This document shows, one piece after another, positions 1 to 11,700 of a stretch of DNA of 64,000 bases. Position 1 is the first letter of the stretch. Every line of letters begins with the position of its first letter. A model generated the notes under the pieces. The model did no database searches and was not told the DNA's origin. It was given only the letters and a program-made list of their open reading frames with translations. A program made the position numbers and the translations under genes. Origin of the DNA: Diospyros lotus (lineage: Eukaryota > Streptophyta > Magnoliopsida > Ericales > Ebenaceae); NCBI RefSeq assembly GCF_014633365.1, contig NC_068339.1, positions 34,853,316-34,917,315 of the forward strand. The letters run 5' to 3'.

Positions 1-198
1 GAACTAAGGGATGACTTGACTTACCCGGAGTCACCTGGAGCAATTTTAGATCGTCGGACTCAAGTGTTGCGAAATAAAGAGATTCCGTTAGTGAAGGTTC
101 AGTGGGGAAAGCACTCGGATGACGAGGCAACGTGGGAACTTGAGGAAACAATTAGGAAGAAATATCCTCATTTGTTCGAGGAAATGGAAATAGAGTAG
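1..198 (+). pseudogene. C-terminal end of a chromovirus (Ty3/gypsy) integrase with chromodomain
   Basis: The reading frame is open from the first base of the window to the stop at 196-198, about 65 residues, and its start lies outside the window. The end reads VQWGKHSDDEATWELEE followed by KYPHLFEE. This is the typical chromodomain tail of plant chromovirus integrases, where the conserved W...EATWE aromatic and acidic positions contact histone tails and steer integration to heterochromatin. It sits about 95 bp upstream of a polypurine tract and LTR A1, the correct order for the 3' end of a + strand element. No break is visible in this short piece, but the rest of the polyprotein cannot be judged. 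Family assignment is secure; activity is unknown. Confidence 0.85.
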
Positions 199-290
199 GA
201 AATTTTTTTTCCAGAAATTGTATTCCAGAATGCCATAATTATTTAACCTTCAATCAATTCGAGTATATTTCAAATTTCGAGGACGAAATT

Positions 291-308
291 CTCTTAAGGG
301 GGGGAGAA
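291..308 (+). other. Polypurine tract of the A1 element
   Basis: A purine run (AAGGGGGGGAGAA) lies directly before the LTR. In LTR retrotransposons this is the primer for plus-strand DNA synthesis, and its position fixes the 3' LTR start at 309. Confidence 0.8.
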
Positions 309-900
309 TATAACACCTTATATTTTCGTGAAATTTCCACGTATTATAAGTGAGTTAAAATACCGAAAAATATGTTTGAAATGGCAACAAGTGACCGAAT
401 CAGTCGCAGGGAGTGCCCTAGAGCTTAGATACCTAAGGACAAAGGTATAATTTTAACGAGCGTCTCGAGGTGAGACTTATTGCACTGAAAGAAATCAAAT
501 CAGAAATGGTTTTCGGTTAAGCTAAGTTATAACTTAAAAATACCGAATAATGGTAAAGGGCTTCCGAAAAATCGTATATATTGAGTAATTTTGAGTTAAT
601 AATTCTGGGATTTTAAGTATCTCGATAAATTTGATGTTTGAGGGTATAATTCTAATTAGAGAAATTATCCAAACGAAAGAATGATGAAATTATGAGCTTA
701 GGTGGTGAAATGTTAAAGTTGAAAACTTGAAATATGGGCCAAAGTGTTATTTGAAAGAAGTTTAGGGTTTTAGCTTGGATTTCAAAAGATGGATTAATTC
801 TAGTTTTTGGATTTCAAAAGCCACTCAATTATGGCTTTGAGTCTTTGGAGTCCATGGCTAAGATTGTGACAAGTGGCATAACACCATTGGTTGAAGGATT

Positions 901-909
901 CTATAAATA
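901..909 (+). promoter_or_regulatory. TATA box of LTR A1
   Basis: CTATAAATA about 590 bp into the LTR. The same motif is at 4240-4248 in the solo copy A2. Probable Pol II core promoter marking the U3/R border; transcription start not shown. Confidence 0.5.
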
Positions 910-1752
910 GGCACCTTGAGTTGCTCTCAAACCATTCCAAACAAATTTGAGGAGTTAAGCACTCTAAGAGGAGGAGCTTACTCTAGAGAGAGAGAAGGAG
1001 GTTCGACAAGAAGGCGGGAAGAAAGCGGCGAAGAAGCGGCGGAGAACGAGCCTCGTCGGAGTTGCGGGTCTTCGCCGGAATTCGCCAAAATCAGTCAGTA
1101 AAAAGGCTAGGTAAGTCCAATTTTTTTTGATAATCTTGTAGGGGGGGAAGATAGGGTTGCGTAGGTTCAAACGGGGGTCGAATCGGAGTTAAAACGAGGG
1201 AGATATGGCCGAAATACCAAACCGACACGTTGCTGGTCGGAATCTGGTGCCTGCGCGTGAGTTACACGCGCCAAATAATGGCTGCGCGTGGGGGCGCGTG
1301 TCCAGACTTCTTGGGGCGCGTGAGGGCGCGTGATAGGTCATTTTTACATGAAATTTTTCAGTTATACCCCTAATTTAATACCCTTAAACTCTGTGTAAAA
1401 CTATTTGAGGTTAGATTTACCAAAACACATATTTTCTGCAGAAACCTAGGCCGTTTGCTATAAATTATATCGTCGAAGAGATAACTCAACAAGGTGAGAC
1501 TCCGTGAGACTCCTATACTCCAAATCCTATTTTTTATTCTCTTATAAGAGACTTCTATTGCATGAGACGCGTTTCGTGAAGTTCTTACACATAAACGCTT
1601 GTTATTCTCTTACGTGAAATCATGTTGCATATATGAACTGTACTTTTCTGAAAAATATATGCTGTTGGCTTTTTTAACTGTTGCATTTATAAAATTCGTG
1701 TGGCCATACTGTTGTACCTATCTATTGTTGGCCGAGGGCAAAAGTCGGATAT

Positions 1753-1925
1753 CTCCCGAGAGGCGCTATGCGTGCGCCATCGAGAAAGCTCTCGTGGGGA
1801 AGACCGTGAGCTTAAGGAACAACGGATGTGGTGCTTGCATGAGTGCTATGAAGTCGGGCCAAAGTGACATGGTTAGGGACCTCCCGAGAGGCGCTATGCG
1901 TGCGCCATTGAGAAAGCTCTCGTTG
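1753..1925 (+). repeat. Direct repeat of ~45 bp inside LTR A1
   Basis: Two copies (1753-1798 and 1881-1925) begin CTCCCGAGAGGCGCTATGCG and end in AGAAAGCTCTCGT. They are 128 bp apart. The same pair is in solo LTR A2 near 5070 and 5198, so the duplication predates the spread of the family. Confidence 0.7.
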
Positions 1926-2507
1926 GAGGAGGCTAACGTGTTCACGAGGCACTTCGGAGTAGTTCTCGTTGTTTCCTCATACATTTTATACCTGATCATG
2001 CATCGATATAAACTGTTTTTGGAGTTTCTCACTAGAAGATTCATCTTCTAATTGGACTATGTCCCTGGAATATTCAAACGTTCCAGGTTCGACGAGCGGC
2101 TCTAAAGGAAAGGAGGTAGCTGAAGAATAAGTTTAATTTGCTGTCTATAGCATGTTTAGAATATTTTCATTTATATGCGAACCTATGTATGTCTTGGATA
2201 TGTTTAAGACGTTCAGTTATATCTTGCGAGAGATGATGTCCATGTAATTCATTTTGTAAACGTCTTGAACAATTTTATGATAAATAAAGTATTATGGTTG
2301 TGAACCATATCAGGTTCGATCTATCTTCCGCATTCAAGATTTTAACGCCTATCTAAGCTATTCGATTATTGGGTTTGTTAAGCTGAGAAGGTGTAAATTT
2401 GGGTTTTTGGGATATTGTGTGATGTATGACAGCTATTGTTATATGAAAAATTTTTATATTCCTGAAATCCTAAGTTATAACACGCTTAAGAAATTTGGGG
2501 TGTTACA

Positions 2508-3564
2508 CCATTGGCTCTAGAGCCTTCTCATCCAAGAAATATCGGGGACGGTCAAGCACAAGCCGACATACTCGACCCCTCTAAGACTGAAAAATCCTTT
2601 ATTGTCTCCCTCGAGGAATTCCATAAACTAGAACAAAGATATCAAGAATTGAAGAAGAGCGATAAGGATAAGACTTAAACTCTACAGCATTTGTCTGGTT
2701 TATTATGTATGCTCTTACCTACCCCGGAAGCCCCATCTTTTTTAGGTGCTTTCACATTAGCACTATAGTGCCTCTCTAACAACCGTCATCAACTCAGTTA
2801 ACAGCCAAACCCCACCATGGAAACCCAATACGCATAGTGGCATAAAAACACTAGAAAGAGTATTATGTAGGAGGAAATCATAGGGAGTATGACCTCTACC
2901 AAAGAAACGCATAAACTCAAGCCGAATACTTGACTAAGGTTCATTCCAACTTCTTCAGGGGAGGAGATTAAGAAATTGATTGAATAAGTTTTTGAAAAGA
3001 AAGTCGTGGGGGAAATTTCTGATGATGTGTGACCACGACATGTACCCTTCTCCAAGGACGTGTTTAACCATGCACTTCCTCCTATGTTCAAACTCCCACA
3101 TTTACTTGAGTACAATGGAAGAGAGGATCCCATCTTCCATGCACAACGGTTTGAATCTTTGAAATATCTTTACAAGTAGGGTGACGCCACCATGTGTTTG
3201 GTCTTCCTACAATCATTAATAGAGTACGCACATACTTGGTTCAACAAGTTGCCTTCTGGCTACATTACCTCCTATGAGCAACTGTGAGTGGAATTCATTA
3301 TGGCATTCGTGGCTTACGCCTTAAGGAAAAAGGGTCCCATTTACCTCCTTAGTGTGTGACAAGGTCCTAAGGAAACCTTGAGGCAGTACATTGATCGCTT
3401 CCAAAATGTGATGCTGGAAGTACAGGACTTGCCTATCGGTGTGGTCATCTTAGCTTTTTTGTAAGGAACCACCCTCGTACCTCTCAAAGAATTCCTTTTT
3501 CTTAAGCAACCAACTACTCTGGCCGATCTAATTTCCTGTGCCATAAGGTATGTGGGTAGTTAGA
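2508..3564 (+). pseudogene. Decayed gag of Tat-type element T1, first part
   Basis: No frame stays open, but successive frames carry a plant Ty3/gypsy gag of the Retrotrans_gag type. One segment gives the spacer region with YNG and DPIFHAQRFESL. The next gives AHTWFNKLPSGYITSYEQL, and the last gives ETLRQYIDRFQNVMLEVQDLP. In this family these are the hydrophobic, tryptophan-containing core and the LR.Y..RF motif. Several internal stops (for example after KYLYK and after YEQL) and frameshifts show a long-dead copy. The segment is cut at 3564 by solo LTR A2 and resumes at 5832. The element's own 5' LTR is not visible; the A1 LTR abuts it at 2507. Confidence 0.7.
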
Positions 3565-5826
3565 TGTAATACCCCATATTTTCGTGAAGTTGCCACGTAT
3601 TTTAAGTGAGATTAAAATACAGAAACAAGTGACCAAATCAGCTGTAAGGAGTGCCCTGGTGCTTAGATACCTAAGGACAAAGGTATATTTTTTACGAGCG
3701 TCTTGAGGTGAGATTTATGACGCTGAAAGAAATCAAATTAGAGATGATTTTCAATTAAGCCAAGTTGTAGCCTAAAAAAACTGAATGATGGTAAGGGGCT
3801 TCCGAAAAATCGAGAGAACACTGATGAGGCTCTAATTTTGTAAATAAAACAACCCTGAGATGGTTTTGGGATGAAATAAAGGTCCTGTGAGGGCGCTAGG
3901 ATGAAATCATACATATCGAGTAATTTTGAATTATTAATTTTGGATTTTAAGTATCTCGATGAAAATTAATTTGATATTTGAGGGTGTAATTGTAATTAAA
4001 AAATTATCCAAATGAAATAAAGATGAAATTAGGAGTTCAAGTGGTAAAATATCAAAGTTTAAGAACTTGAAATAAGGGCCAAAATGTCATTTGGAAGAAC
4101 TTTGGGGAATTATCTTGGATTTCAAAAATTAAATCCATTCTAGCTTTGGATTTGAAAATCCATTCAATTATAACTTTGAGTCTTTGGAGTCCATGGCTTA
4201 GCTTGTGACAAATGGCACCATGTGATTGGTTCAAGGAATCTATAAATAGAGACCATGGGTTGTTCTCAAATCATTCAGGAGTTTGAGGATTGAGGCATTC
4301 TAAGTTGAGGAGCTCTCTCTTGAGAGAGGGGAGGAAATTCTGCAAGAAGGCGGGAGGAAATCGGAGAAGAAGCGGGGGAGAACAAGCCTCGCCGAAGTTG
4401 CGGGTCTTCATCGGAGTTCACCAAAATCAGTTAGAAAAAAAGTGAGGTAAGTCCCATTTTTTTAATAATCCTATAGAGAGGGAAGAGAGGGTCATGTAGG
4501 TTCAAACGGGGGTGGAATTGAAGTTAAAATGAGAAAGTTATGGCCGAAAAACCAAAATGAGGTGAAGTTATCTAAATCTAGTAGGCCGCGCATGAGTTAC
4601 ACGCGCCGGGAAGTGGCTGTGCATGAAGGCGCATGGCCCACCTTCCTAGGGTGCATGAGGGGCCCATTTTTCTTTAACTTTTCCAGTTTTGTCCCTAAAT
4701 TAATGCCCTTCAACCCTATACAAAAATATTTGAAGTTAAATTTACCAAAACGTGTGTTTTCTGCAGAAACCTAGGCCGTTTGCTATGAAATTTTATCTTC
4801 CAAGAGATAAACCTTCAAGTTCAGACTCCTATACTTCAAATCCTATTTTTTATTCTCTTATGAGAGACTTCTACTGCATGAGATGTGGTTTGCAAAGTTC
4901 TTGAACGTAAACTCTTGTTATTCTCTTACGTGAAATCATGTTGCATATATGAAATGAATTTTTTTGAAAAATATATGCTATTGGTTTTTTTAGTTGTTGC
5001 ATTTATAAAATTCGTGTTGCCATACTATTGTACCTATTTGTTGTTGGCCGAGGGCAAAAGTCAAATATCCCCCGAGAAGCACTATGCGTGTTCCATTGAG
5101 AAAGCTCTCGTGGGAAAGACTATGAGCCTAAGGGACAGCGGATGTGGTGCTTGAATGAGTTCTATGAGGTTGGGCCGATGTGACATGGTTAGGGACCTCC
5201 CGAGAGGCACTATGCATGTGCCATTAAGAAAGCTCTCGTTGGAGGAGGCTGACATGTTCACGAGGCACTTCGGAGTAGTCCTCGTTATTTTCCTCATATG
5301 TTTTATACTTGTTTATGCATTAATATAAACTATTTTGGAGTTTCTTGCTAGAAGATTCATCTTCTAATTGGACTATGTCCCTAAAATATTCAAATGTTCC
5401 AGGTTCGACAAGCAGCTCTAAGGGAAAGGAGGTAGCTGAAGAATAAGCTTAATTTGCTACCTGTAGCATGTTTAGCATATCTATGTCTATGTGCGAATCT
5501 ATGTATGTTTTGGATATGTTTAAGAGGTTCAGTTATCACTTGTGAGAGATGATGTCCATGTAAGACATTTTGTAGACGTCTTGAATGATTTTATTTATGA
5601 TAAATAAAGCATTATGGTTGTGAACCATATCAGGTTCGATCTAGCTTCCACATTTGAAATTTTAACACCTATGTTAGCTATTCGATTATTAGGTTTGTTA
5701 GGCTGAGAAGGTGATAATTAGGGTTTTTGGGAATTTGTGTAATGTATGTCAACAATTGTGTTATGGAAAAAGTTTTATTCCTGAAATCTTAAGTTATAAC
5801 ACGCCTGAAAAATTTAGAGTGTTACA
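3565..5826 (+). mobile_element. Solo LTR A2 (chromovirus-type) inserted in T1
   Basis: 2262 bp, TGTAATACCC to GTGTTACA, flanked by an exact 5-bp duplication TTAGA (3560-3564 and 5827-5831). It aligns along its length with LTR A1, including the TATA box (4241-4248), the internal ~45-bp direct repeat and the AATAAA (5603-5608) plus hairpin (5614-5628). There is no interior or second LTR, so this is a solo LTR, the usual product of recombination between two LTRs of one element. T1 gag sequence lies on both sides. Confidence 0.92.
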
Positions 5827-7200
5827 TTAGATATCTTGTGAACTTGTGAATTGATTGAGCACCATGAAGAGGGAACTAGAAAAAGAGGCCAGCCTGCAAG
5901 TGACAAGGGCAAATAGTTGGATGGAAAGACCCTCAAGCCCAACAACTATTTCAAACATTGTCACTAGATGCATGCGCCATCACCTGCACTCACCATTTCC
6001 CCTATTGTGCTCATCAGATTTCCTTCTTAGTCTGATGAGCCAGAATAGAAGGATCCGCAACCCTTTTGTCAATGCCATCAATGCCCAGGTCACTAAACGG
6101 AGAATTTCCATACTTTTCGCAAGCAGGTGGGAAGACTAGCCAGGGAAAGCAAGGTTGACCAATTTCAGCCCATGATAGCCCAAACACCTCAAAAGGCACT
6201 ACATTATCTACCCCAATAGGATAGATTCCCCACGAAAAAGTGTAGTCTACCAAGGGGGTTACCTCATGGTGATGACAATCAATAGTACAGGGGCTCGCTT
6301 GAGTAGCCAAGGTGACCTTAGGGAGGAAAGCCCTCTACGCCTCTAGCAGATAATAAGCTCACTCAAGAGCATATCCATACTTAGGATGAGAAACTTTTGC
6401 TGGCGATTCTTCAGCAACCTGTAAGTTATACACATGCTAGGCTTTGCACATGGATTCCATAGCTCACATGGTACACAATGAAGAGCCCATCTCCTTCACT
6501 TTGGTCGACCAAGGGAATGACCTTATGCTTTATGATGACCCTTTGGTCATTTCTATCGTTATCGCCAAACACCTGATTAATTGCATCCTTGTGGACAGTG
6601 GCAGCTCCATCAACTTGATTTACTAGAATTGCTTTGAGAAAATGAACATTGCTCATGATCGCCTTCAACTTATTTTCTCCCTATTGTACAATTTTACTGG
6701 GGAAGTAGTACCTTTCGCAGGGTCGATACAACTGCCAATAACTCTAGGATCTCACCCTTGCAGTGTCACCCGCCAGGTGAACTTCATGGTGGTAAAAACT
6801 ACATCCACAGCCTACAACGTCATCCTTGGAAGATCACTCATTAATAATATGAGGGCTATCATATACCCTGGTTATGTCTTAATGAAATTCCCAGCTCTAA
6901 GTAGCATAAGTCAAGTCTGGGGAAACTAGCAGAAAGCCCAAGTTTGCTACACATCATTTACCAAAGAAGCAAAGGGAAAAGAGGTTTCCCACACCCTTAA
7001 AGAGACCATGTCTATTTCAGAGCATGCATCATTGAAACCTCAACCTATGGAGGCCTTGGAACCTATTAGGCTTCATGAGGATAAAGAAGACAAAATAGTT
7101 TATGTGAGAAGTTAGTTGCCGCCATAACTAAGGTAGGAGATTGTACAGTTTTTGCAAGAGAATGTAGACATATTTGCATGGGTACTTGCTAATATGTTGG
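5827..7200 (+). pseudogene. T1 gag end and aspartic protease region
   Basis: Resumes T1 after solo LTR A2. The first 600 bp is spacer with many stops. From 6444 to 6929 a protease-like domain is recognisable in one frame with one stop (6624-6626). It reads DDPLVISIVIAKHLINCILV, then the active-site motif DSGSS followed by NLIY, later FTGEVVPFAGSIQLPITLG, and YNVILGRSLINNMRAI near the end. DSGSS replaces the DTGSS/DTGA form seen in many retropepsins and is usual in Tat elements. Pairing of two such subunits would form the active enzyme that cuts the polyprotein. Near 7141 the pol leader preceding RT (FLQENVDIFAW) appears and is broken at 7200 by solo LTR F. Confidence 0.75.
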
Positions 7201-7435
7201 TGATTAGTGCTTAATTTTACAAAATTTTGTTATAATTATAACCCCTATTTGGATTTTAAATTGATTTAATTAAAAATAATTTGAAATATTTATATAAATA
7301 TATATATAATATATCCATATATAATACATGCGTGCATGCCATATAAATATATATAATATAATATAATCTAACACATATACTTACCTCCAGCGTGAAGCCT
7401 AGCTATTCAAATATGAAGAGAAAAAAAGCCAAGCC

Positions 7436-7645
7436 CATTCGAATGCATTGAAGGAATCGAAGAGCAATATTAGAAATTCATTCAAATATGGTTACTCTTG
7501 CATTCGAATGACTAAGGGAAATCAACGCATAAATGAATAGAAAAAGGAAATTCATTCGAATGAGCCTTACATTCATTCGAATGATGCAAGCAACTAAAGG
7601 AAATCAAGCTGGTCATTCGAATGTCTCTTCCCACTCATTCGAATG
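7436..7645 (+). repeat. Cluster of CATTCGAATG palindromes in LTR F
   Basis: Exact 10-bp palindromes start at 7436, 7501, 7553, 7574, 7614 and 7636, with a decayed copy near 7477. Spacing is irregular (22-65 bp). They sit 230-450 bp upstream of the TATA box, in what should be U3. Confidence 0.9.
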
Positions 7646-7879
7646 ATATCCCGAAGCAAGCCTTCTAATGCACAAATGAATGCGGTGGCACAAGCAGTAA
7701 ATTCAACCAACATTTTGAGAAACTTTTCACCAAGTGGTCCCCCTCCTCCATGCGCAACAAGGATGATCCTCCTCGAAATCAAGATAGCACGTGGAATTTG
7801 GCAGAGAATGGACAAAAGTAATATGAAAAATGTTTCAGAGAATTGTCGGGAGATTTGAGAGTTTCTGTTATTAGTGGCT

Positions 7880-7887
7880 TATAAATA
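7880..7887 (+). promoter_or_regulatory. TATA box of solo LTR F
   Basis: TATAAATA with normal context (CTTATAAATAGAC), about 680 bp into the LTR. Probable core promoter. Confidence 0.5.
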
Positions 7888-9064
7888 GACTAGAGTATCA
7901 AGAAGAATGGGAGAGTCCCCATCCACTATTTAACTAGAATAAGGGGAAAAGAGCATTGTTCATCATCTTGTTCTTGTGTTTTGCTTCTTTTCTGTTTTGT
8001 TCTTTAATTCTAGCAGTTTCATGTTCTTCATTTTGTTTTATCAATACAGTGTTCTTTATTTCTATTATCTACATTCTGCGATTTCTTTTCATGCTCATTT
8101 ACATTCTACAACTTCCATTAACTATTCTTTTATGTTTTAGTAATTTCAATTTCTATATTTACATTCCAGTACTTTAATTCCTGTCTTTTTAACTTTTAGT
8201 TGCAGATGTGTGGCTAAGCTTAAACTTGGGCCAAGGCAAGGACTGTGTCCAAGTGCTACTGTTTGCTTAAGAAAGCCGAACTCCTATTGAACTAATAGAA
8301 TGTTGATTTGAATTGAGGAATGTGTGTGTATTGAATCTTTGGGTTTGGATTGAATCATAAACCTAACTTAGAGTCTCTAGTCTCTATGCCATGTATGAAG
8401 GTTGCTTAAACTAGAAATGCTTTCATACCCAAGCTCGAATGAGTAATCTGAATCTTCCAGTCCTGTTTATTAATCATGATCCAATTTATGGTAGTTGCTT
8501 AATTTAGACTCTCTCATGCCATGTATGGAGAGTGCTTAACCTAGAACTATCATGATCTTGAATTGTGGTTACTAACCGGATCTCAAATGTGTGTTAATCT
8601 GTATTTCAGTTTATGATAGTTGCTTAATCTAGACTCTCTCATGCCATGTATGGAGAGTGTTTAACTTAGAACTATCATCATCTTTGAATATAGTTGACTG
8701 CATAACCTCAATTTTAATCAGTTGATGTTAATATTTTGATATCTCTTTGGTAAATCAGTGGGCTTGGCACTGAAATTGACTTGATGCAAGACTTCTTACA
8801 ATTACAATTTACTTCATTCTTGCTCACTTAAAATCAGATGAATTGGCCTGACAACCCAATTTATATCGCAACTTTATTTTTGTTTTATTAACGATCTCCT
8901 AGTGAATCGACCTGGATTTACCCAGAAAATTAAATTGTGCTACACCGTACACTCATACACTGGAGAGTATAAACGCTCTGTGCTTGCATGTTTGATTTCT
9001 TTCTTTATTTGTTTGTTTGTGTGTTTGTTTAATTAATTGCACAAAGTTAAGAGCAATCAGTTGG

Positions 9065-10195
9065 GGGTTAACCCCATATAAGATCTCATTAGTTAAATGT
9101 AAGGCTGGAGGCCAAGCTGGTTAAACAAAAGAAGAGGAATATTGCATTTAACAGCCTATTGACCCTCAAAGAAGAAGTCGATAAACTCTTGAAAGCTGGA
9201 TTCATCCGTGAAGTCCACTACCTCGACTGGCTTGCCAATGTGGTTATGGTAAATAAGTCTAGAGGAAAGTTGCGAGTTTATGTAGATTTCACCGACTTGA
9301 ACAAGGCATGTCCAAAAGACTCCTACTTGCTCCTGCAAATTGATCATTTGGTGGAAAACACTTCAGGAGACCACACGTTGAACTTCCTAGATGCCTTTTT
9401 GGGATACCATCAAATCAGCATGTTCTCGCTAGATGTCGAGAAGACTTCCTTTATTATAGAAAGCGGGACTTACTGTTATCAGGTCATGCTTTTTGGACTT
9501 AAGAATGTGGGAGTAACTTACTAGCAAATGGTTAACAGAGTATTCAAGGAACTAGTTGGAACTACCATGGAAACATACGTTGATGATTTGGTAGTCAAAA
9601 GTCACACTGAGGAGTCACACGTGGAGAAGTTAGTGCAATTTTTAGCAGTATTCCATCAATACCATATGCAGCTTAATCCCAACAAGTGCGCATTTGACGT
9701 TAGGTCAAGTAAGTTCCTAGGCTATCTTATCACGCAACACATGATAGAAGCTAACTTGGAAAAGATCCAAGCCATTTTGGATATACAGTCTCCCTTCGAT
9801 TTAAAGGGAGTCCAACAATCAACTGGATGTCTTGCGACCCTTAACCGTTTTCTCTCTAAGTCCACTAAAAGAGCCTACCTTTTTTTTTTTCCAGATATTA
9901 AAGGGGGTAAAGAACATCCAATGGGATGATAAGTGTGAATAGGAGTTTCAGGCATTAAAGGATTACCTCCATGAAATACCCCTGCTTACTAGACTTGAGG
10001 CGGGAGATGTGTTGTACCTCTACCTTGGGGTCAACCAGGCTGTAACTAGTGTGATGTTATTAAAAAGAACTGACTAGGTGGACTGGCTAGTGTATTATAT
10101 TAGTCGAGTACTTCGTGGGGCCGAAACTCATTATCCTTACACCGAGAAAGTGGAATTCACCTTGGTTATGGCAACCAAGACGCTCAGGCACTACT
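9065..10195 (+). pseudogene. T1 reverse transcriptase and RNase H
   Basis: After a short leader, RT starts near 9159 (LKEEVDKLLKAGFIREVHY) and runs to about 9880. Visible motifs are KLRVYVDFTDLNKACPKDSY, FLDAFLGYHQI, the fingers/palm segment FIIESGTYCYQVMLFGLKN, and the catalytic YVDD box in ETYVDDLVVKSHT, followed by LNPNKCAFDVRSSKFLGYL. RNase H follows (YLYLGVNQAV, then VYYISRVLRGAETHYPYTEK). One in-frame stop at 9522-9524 precedes the second open piece, another lies near 10075, and there is a frameshift near 9900. The aspartates of the RT active site are intact, but the gene is dead. It is cut at 10195 by solo LTR D0 inside the RNase H domain. Domain order and wording fit the Tat lineage. 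Confidence 0.88.
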
Positions 10196-11695
10196 TGAAG
10201 GATCATGAACGAGGATACAAAAGCATGCAACGGAAGCGTTTTAATCAAAAAACATTCCTCGTATTGATTAGAATCTAGGAGACTTACTTTTTCGGCGGAT
10301 TACCGGACGGAATGGAGCAATAGGAGCAGGATGAGCCGGAGCTTCTGGAGACGACGCCTGTCCTGCAATCCTTCGGCTCCTTCGCATCAGAACTTGGAGG
10401 CAATCTTTCGATCTTCCGGAGTATGACTCGAACTTGTGGCCTCTCTTTCCGGTGAAGAAGAGCAAAAAACGACCTTGGATGAAAAAAAAGCAAAGAGAGA
10501 TATATATAGGGAGAACCCTAGGGTTAAAACCCTAGTAGGCCAAACCCTAATGGGCCAAGTCCATTTAATTAATTTTCTAATTGGGTTAGCCCAATTAATT
10601 AATTAAACTAATGAACTATTATTTTATTCTAGCCCAATTAATTATGGACCATCCTGAATAAAATAATTCTCTCTCAATGTAATTCATCCAACAAGCCAAA
10701 TGTATTAAAAAATACATGAGTTACATCGAGCTACCCCGGGGACCAAAAGACAAATTATTCACGGCTACTAAAATGACCAAAATATCCCTGCTACCTAGTA
10801 GCTATATTTTGTCATTCTAAGTGTTCCAACTATCACCATATGGTAACACTGACCCCACGAATAATTTTGCATATGCCATGTCTTTGACCTACTAGTGTAA
10901 TGACGAAAATACTCCTCTGCGTAACACCCATCATTTAGAAAGGAATAATGTACTAACACCTCTCTAAATGATTTCTACCATCCTTAGATCACTAGTCCAA
11001 TAATCCGTGACTACTCGAATGTACTTGCTTATCACTGGGAGCTACCCAGAAGCACACACTCTTAAGTCACGTTCCCAGGGCCCTGGATTATTTGATTATT
11101 CTTGGACAATCACAAGGGGGTGAATCACAGAAACTATCTTGTATTAGTCTGTCTTAGCTAATTAGAAACCATACTCCCAACTCAAAAGGATATTGATCTT
11201 TGATAGACCTCACCTACAATGTATCTAAGAATATAGCTCTAGGTTCACTAGACCACCAACTAATACTCAAGTATTAGAGTACTCGTCCACGTAGTAGCAG
11301 TGATAGACTAGCTCCATGATAATTAGTACTTTGTCATTAGCTTCTATCACAGGTCCACTCTACGCATTCCAAATGCGCTTGTACAATTAGAGTAAACGGA
11401 CTGTTTACTGGCTAAGGCAAGCCATCCTCCATTAGGATCTATTGTACAATGATCTTATCATGATAGAATGCCCAGTTCTATCAAAAGATCAAGAGTGATA
11501 TTTTTCTTGCTTATTAAGTACCCATGATTCATGCCTAACTGTGAAGAACGACCCATCACATGAATCACTTACTTAATAGCATGGACACTTTTCCAACAAT
11601 TAAATGCAAATAATATATGTGCCATGAACTGAATAAAAGAAACATCATTACCATAAATTAAACAAAACATGTCTTTAGGGCATACATTTCCAACA
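10196..11695 (-). mobile_element. Solo LTR D0 (copia-type), minus strand, inserted in T1 RNase H
   Basis: 1500 bp. On the minus strand it runs TGTTGGAAATG to GATCCTTCA. It is flanked by an exact CTACT duplication (10191-10195 and 11696-11700), and the RNase H frame of T1 resumes immediately after it. The TATA-like stretch lies near 10498-10512 on the minus strand (CTATATATATC). Terminal bases (TGTTRG..., ...CTTCA) and overall plan match LTRs D1 and D2, and D1 has a copia primer site. Two 65-70 codon frames at its left end are not genes. Confidence 0.88.
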
Positions 11696-11700
11696 CTACT

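Larger units (their letters stand above)
309..2507 (+). mobile_element. LTR A1: 3' LTR of a chromovirus
   Basis: About 2.2 kb. It starts TATAACACC, one change from the family TGTAACACC, and ends GGGGTGTTACA. It follows the polypurine tract directly. A TATA box (CTATAAATA) is at 901-909, and an AATAAA at 2283-2288 is followed by a short hairpin at 2294-2308. A closely related solo copy is at 3565-5826, and the 3' half of minus strand LTR I is related too. The 150-codon frame inside it (1599-2051) has no known domain and is not a gene. Confidence 0.85.
7201..9059 (+). mobile_element. Solo LTR F (probably Athila-like) inserted in T1 pol
   Basis: 1859 bp, TGATTAGTGC to AGAGCAATCA, flanked by an exact GTTGG duplication (7196-7200 and 9060-9064). 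Removing it together with one duplication copy brings the T1 pol leader back into register with the leader that precedes RT, an independent proof of the boundaries. A TATA box lies at 7880-7887. Near the 3' end is a segment with AGTGAATCGACCTGG, reminiscent of the conserved region before the end of Athila LTRs; that lineage call is an inference. Six exact CATTCGAATG palindromes lie at 7436-7645. Confidence 0.9.

Noticed and set aside
1599..2051. 150-codon frame on the + strand
   Set aside because: Lies wholly inside LTR A1, crosses the internal direct repeat, and has no domain; solo copy A2 keeps only 89 codons of it.
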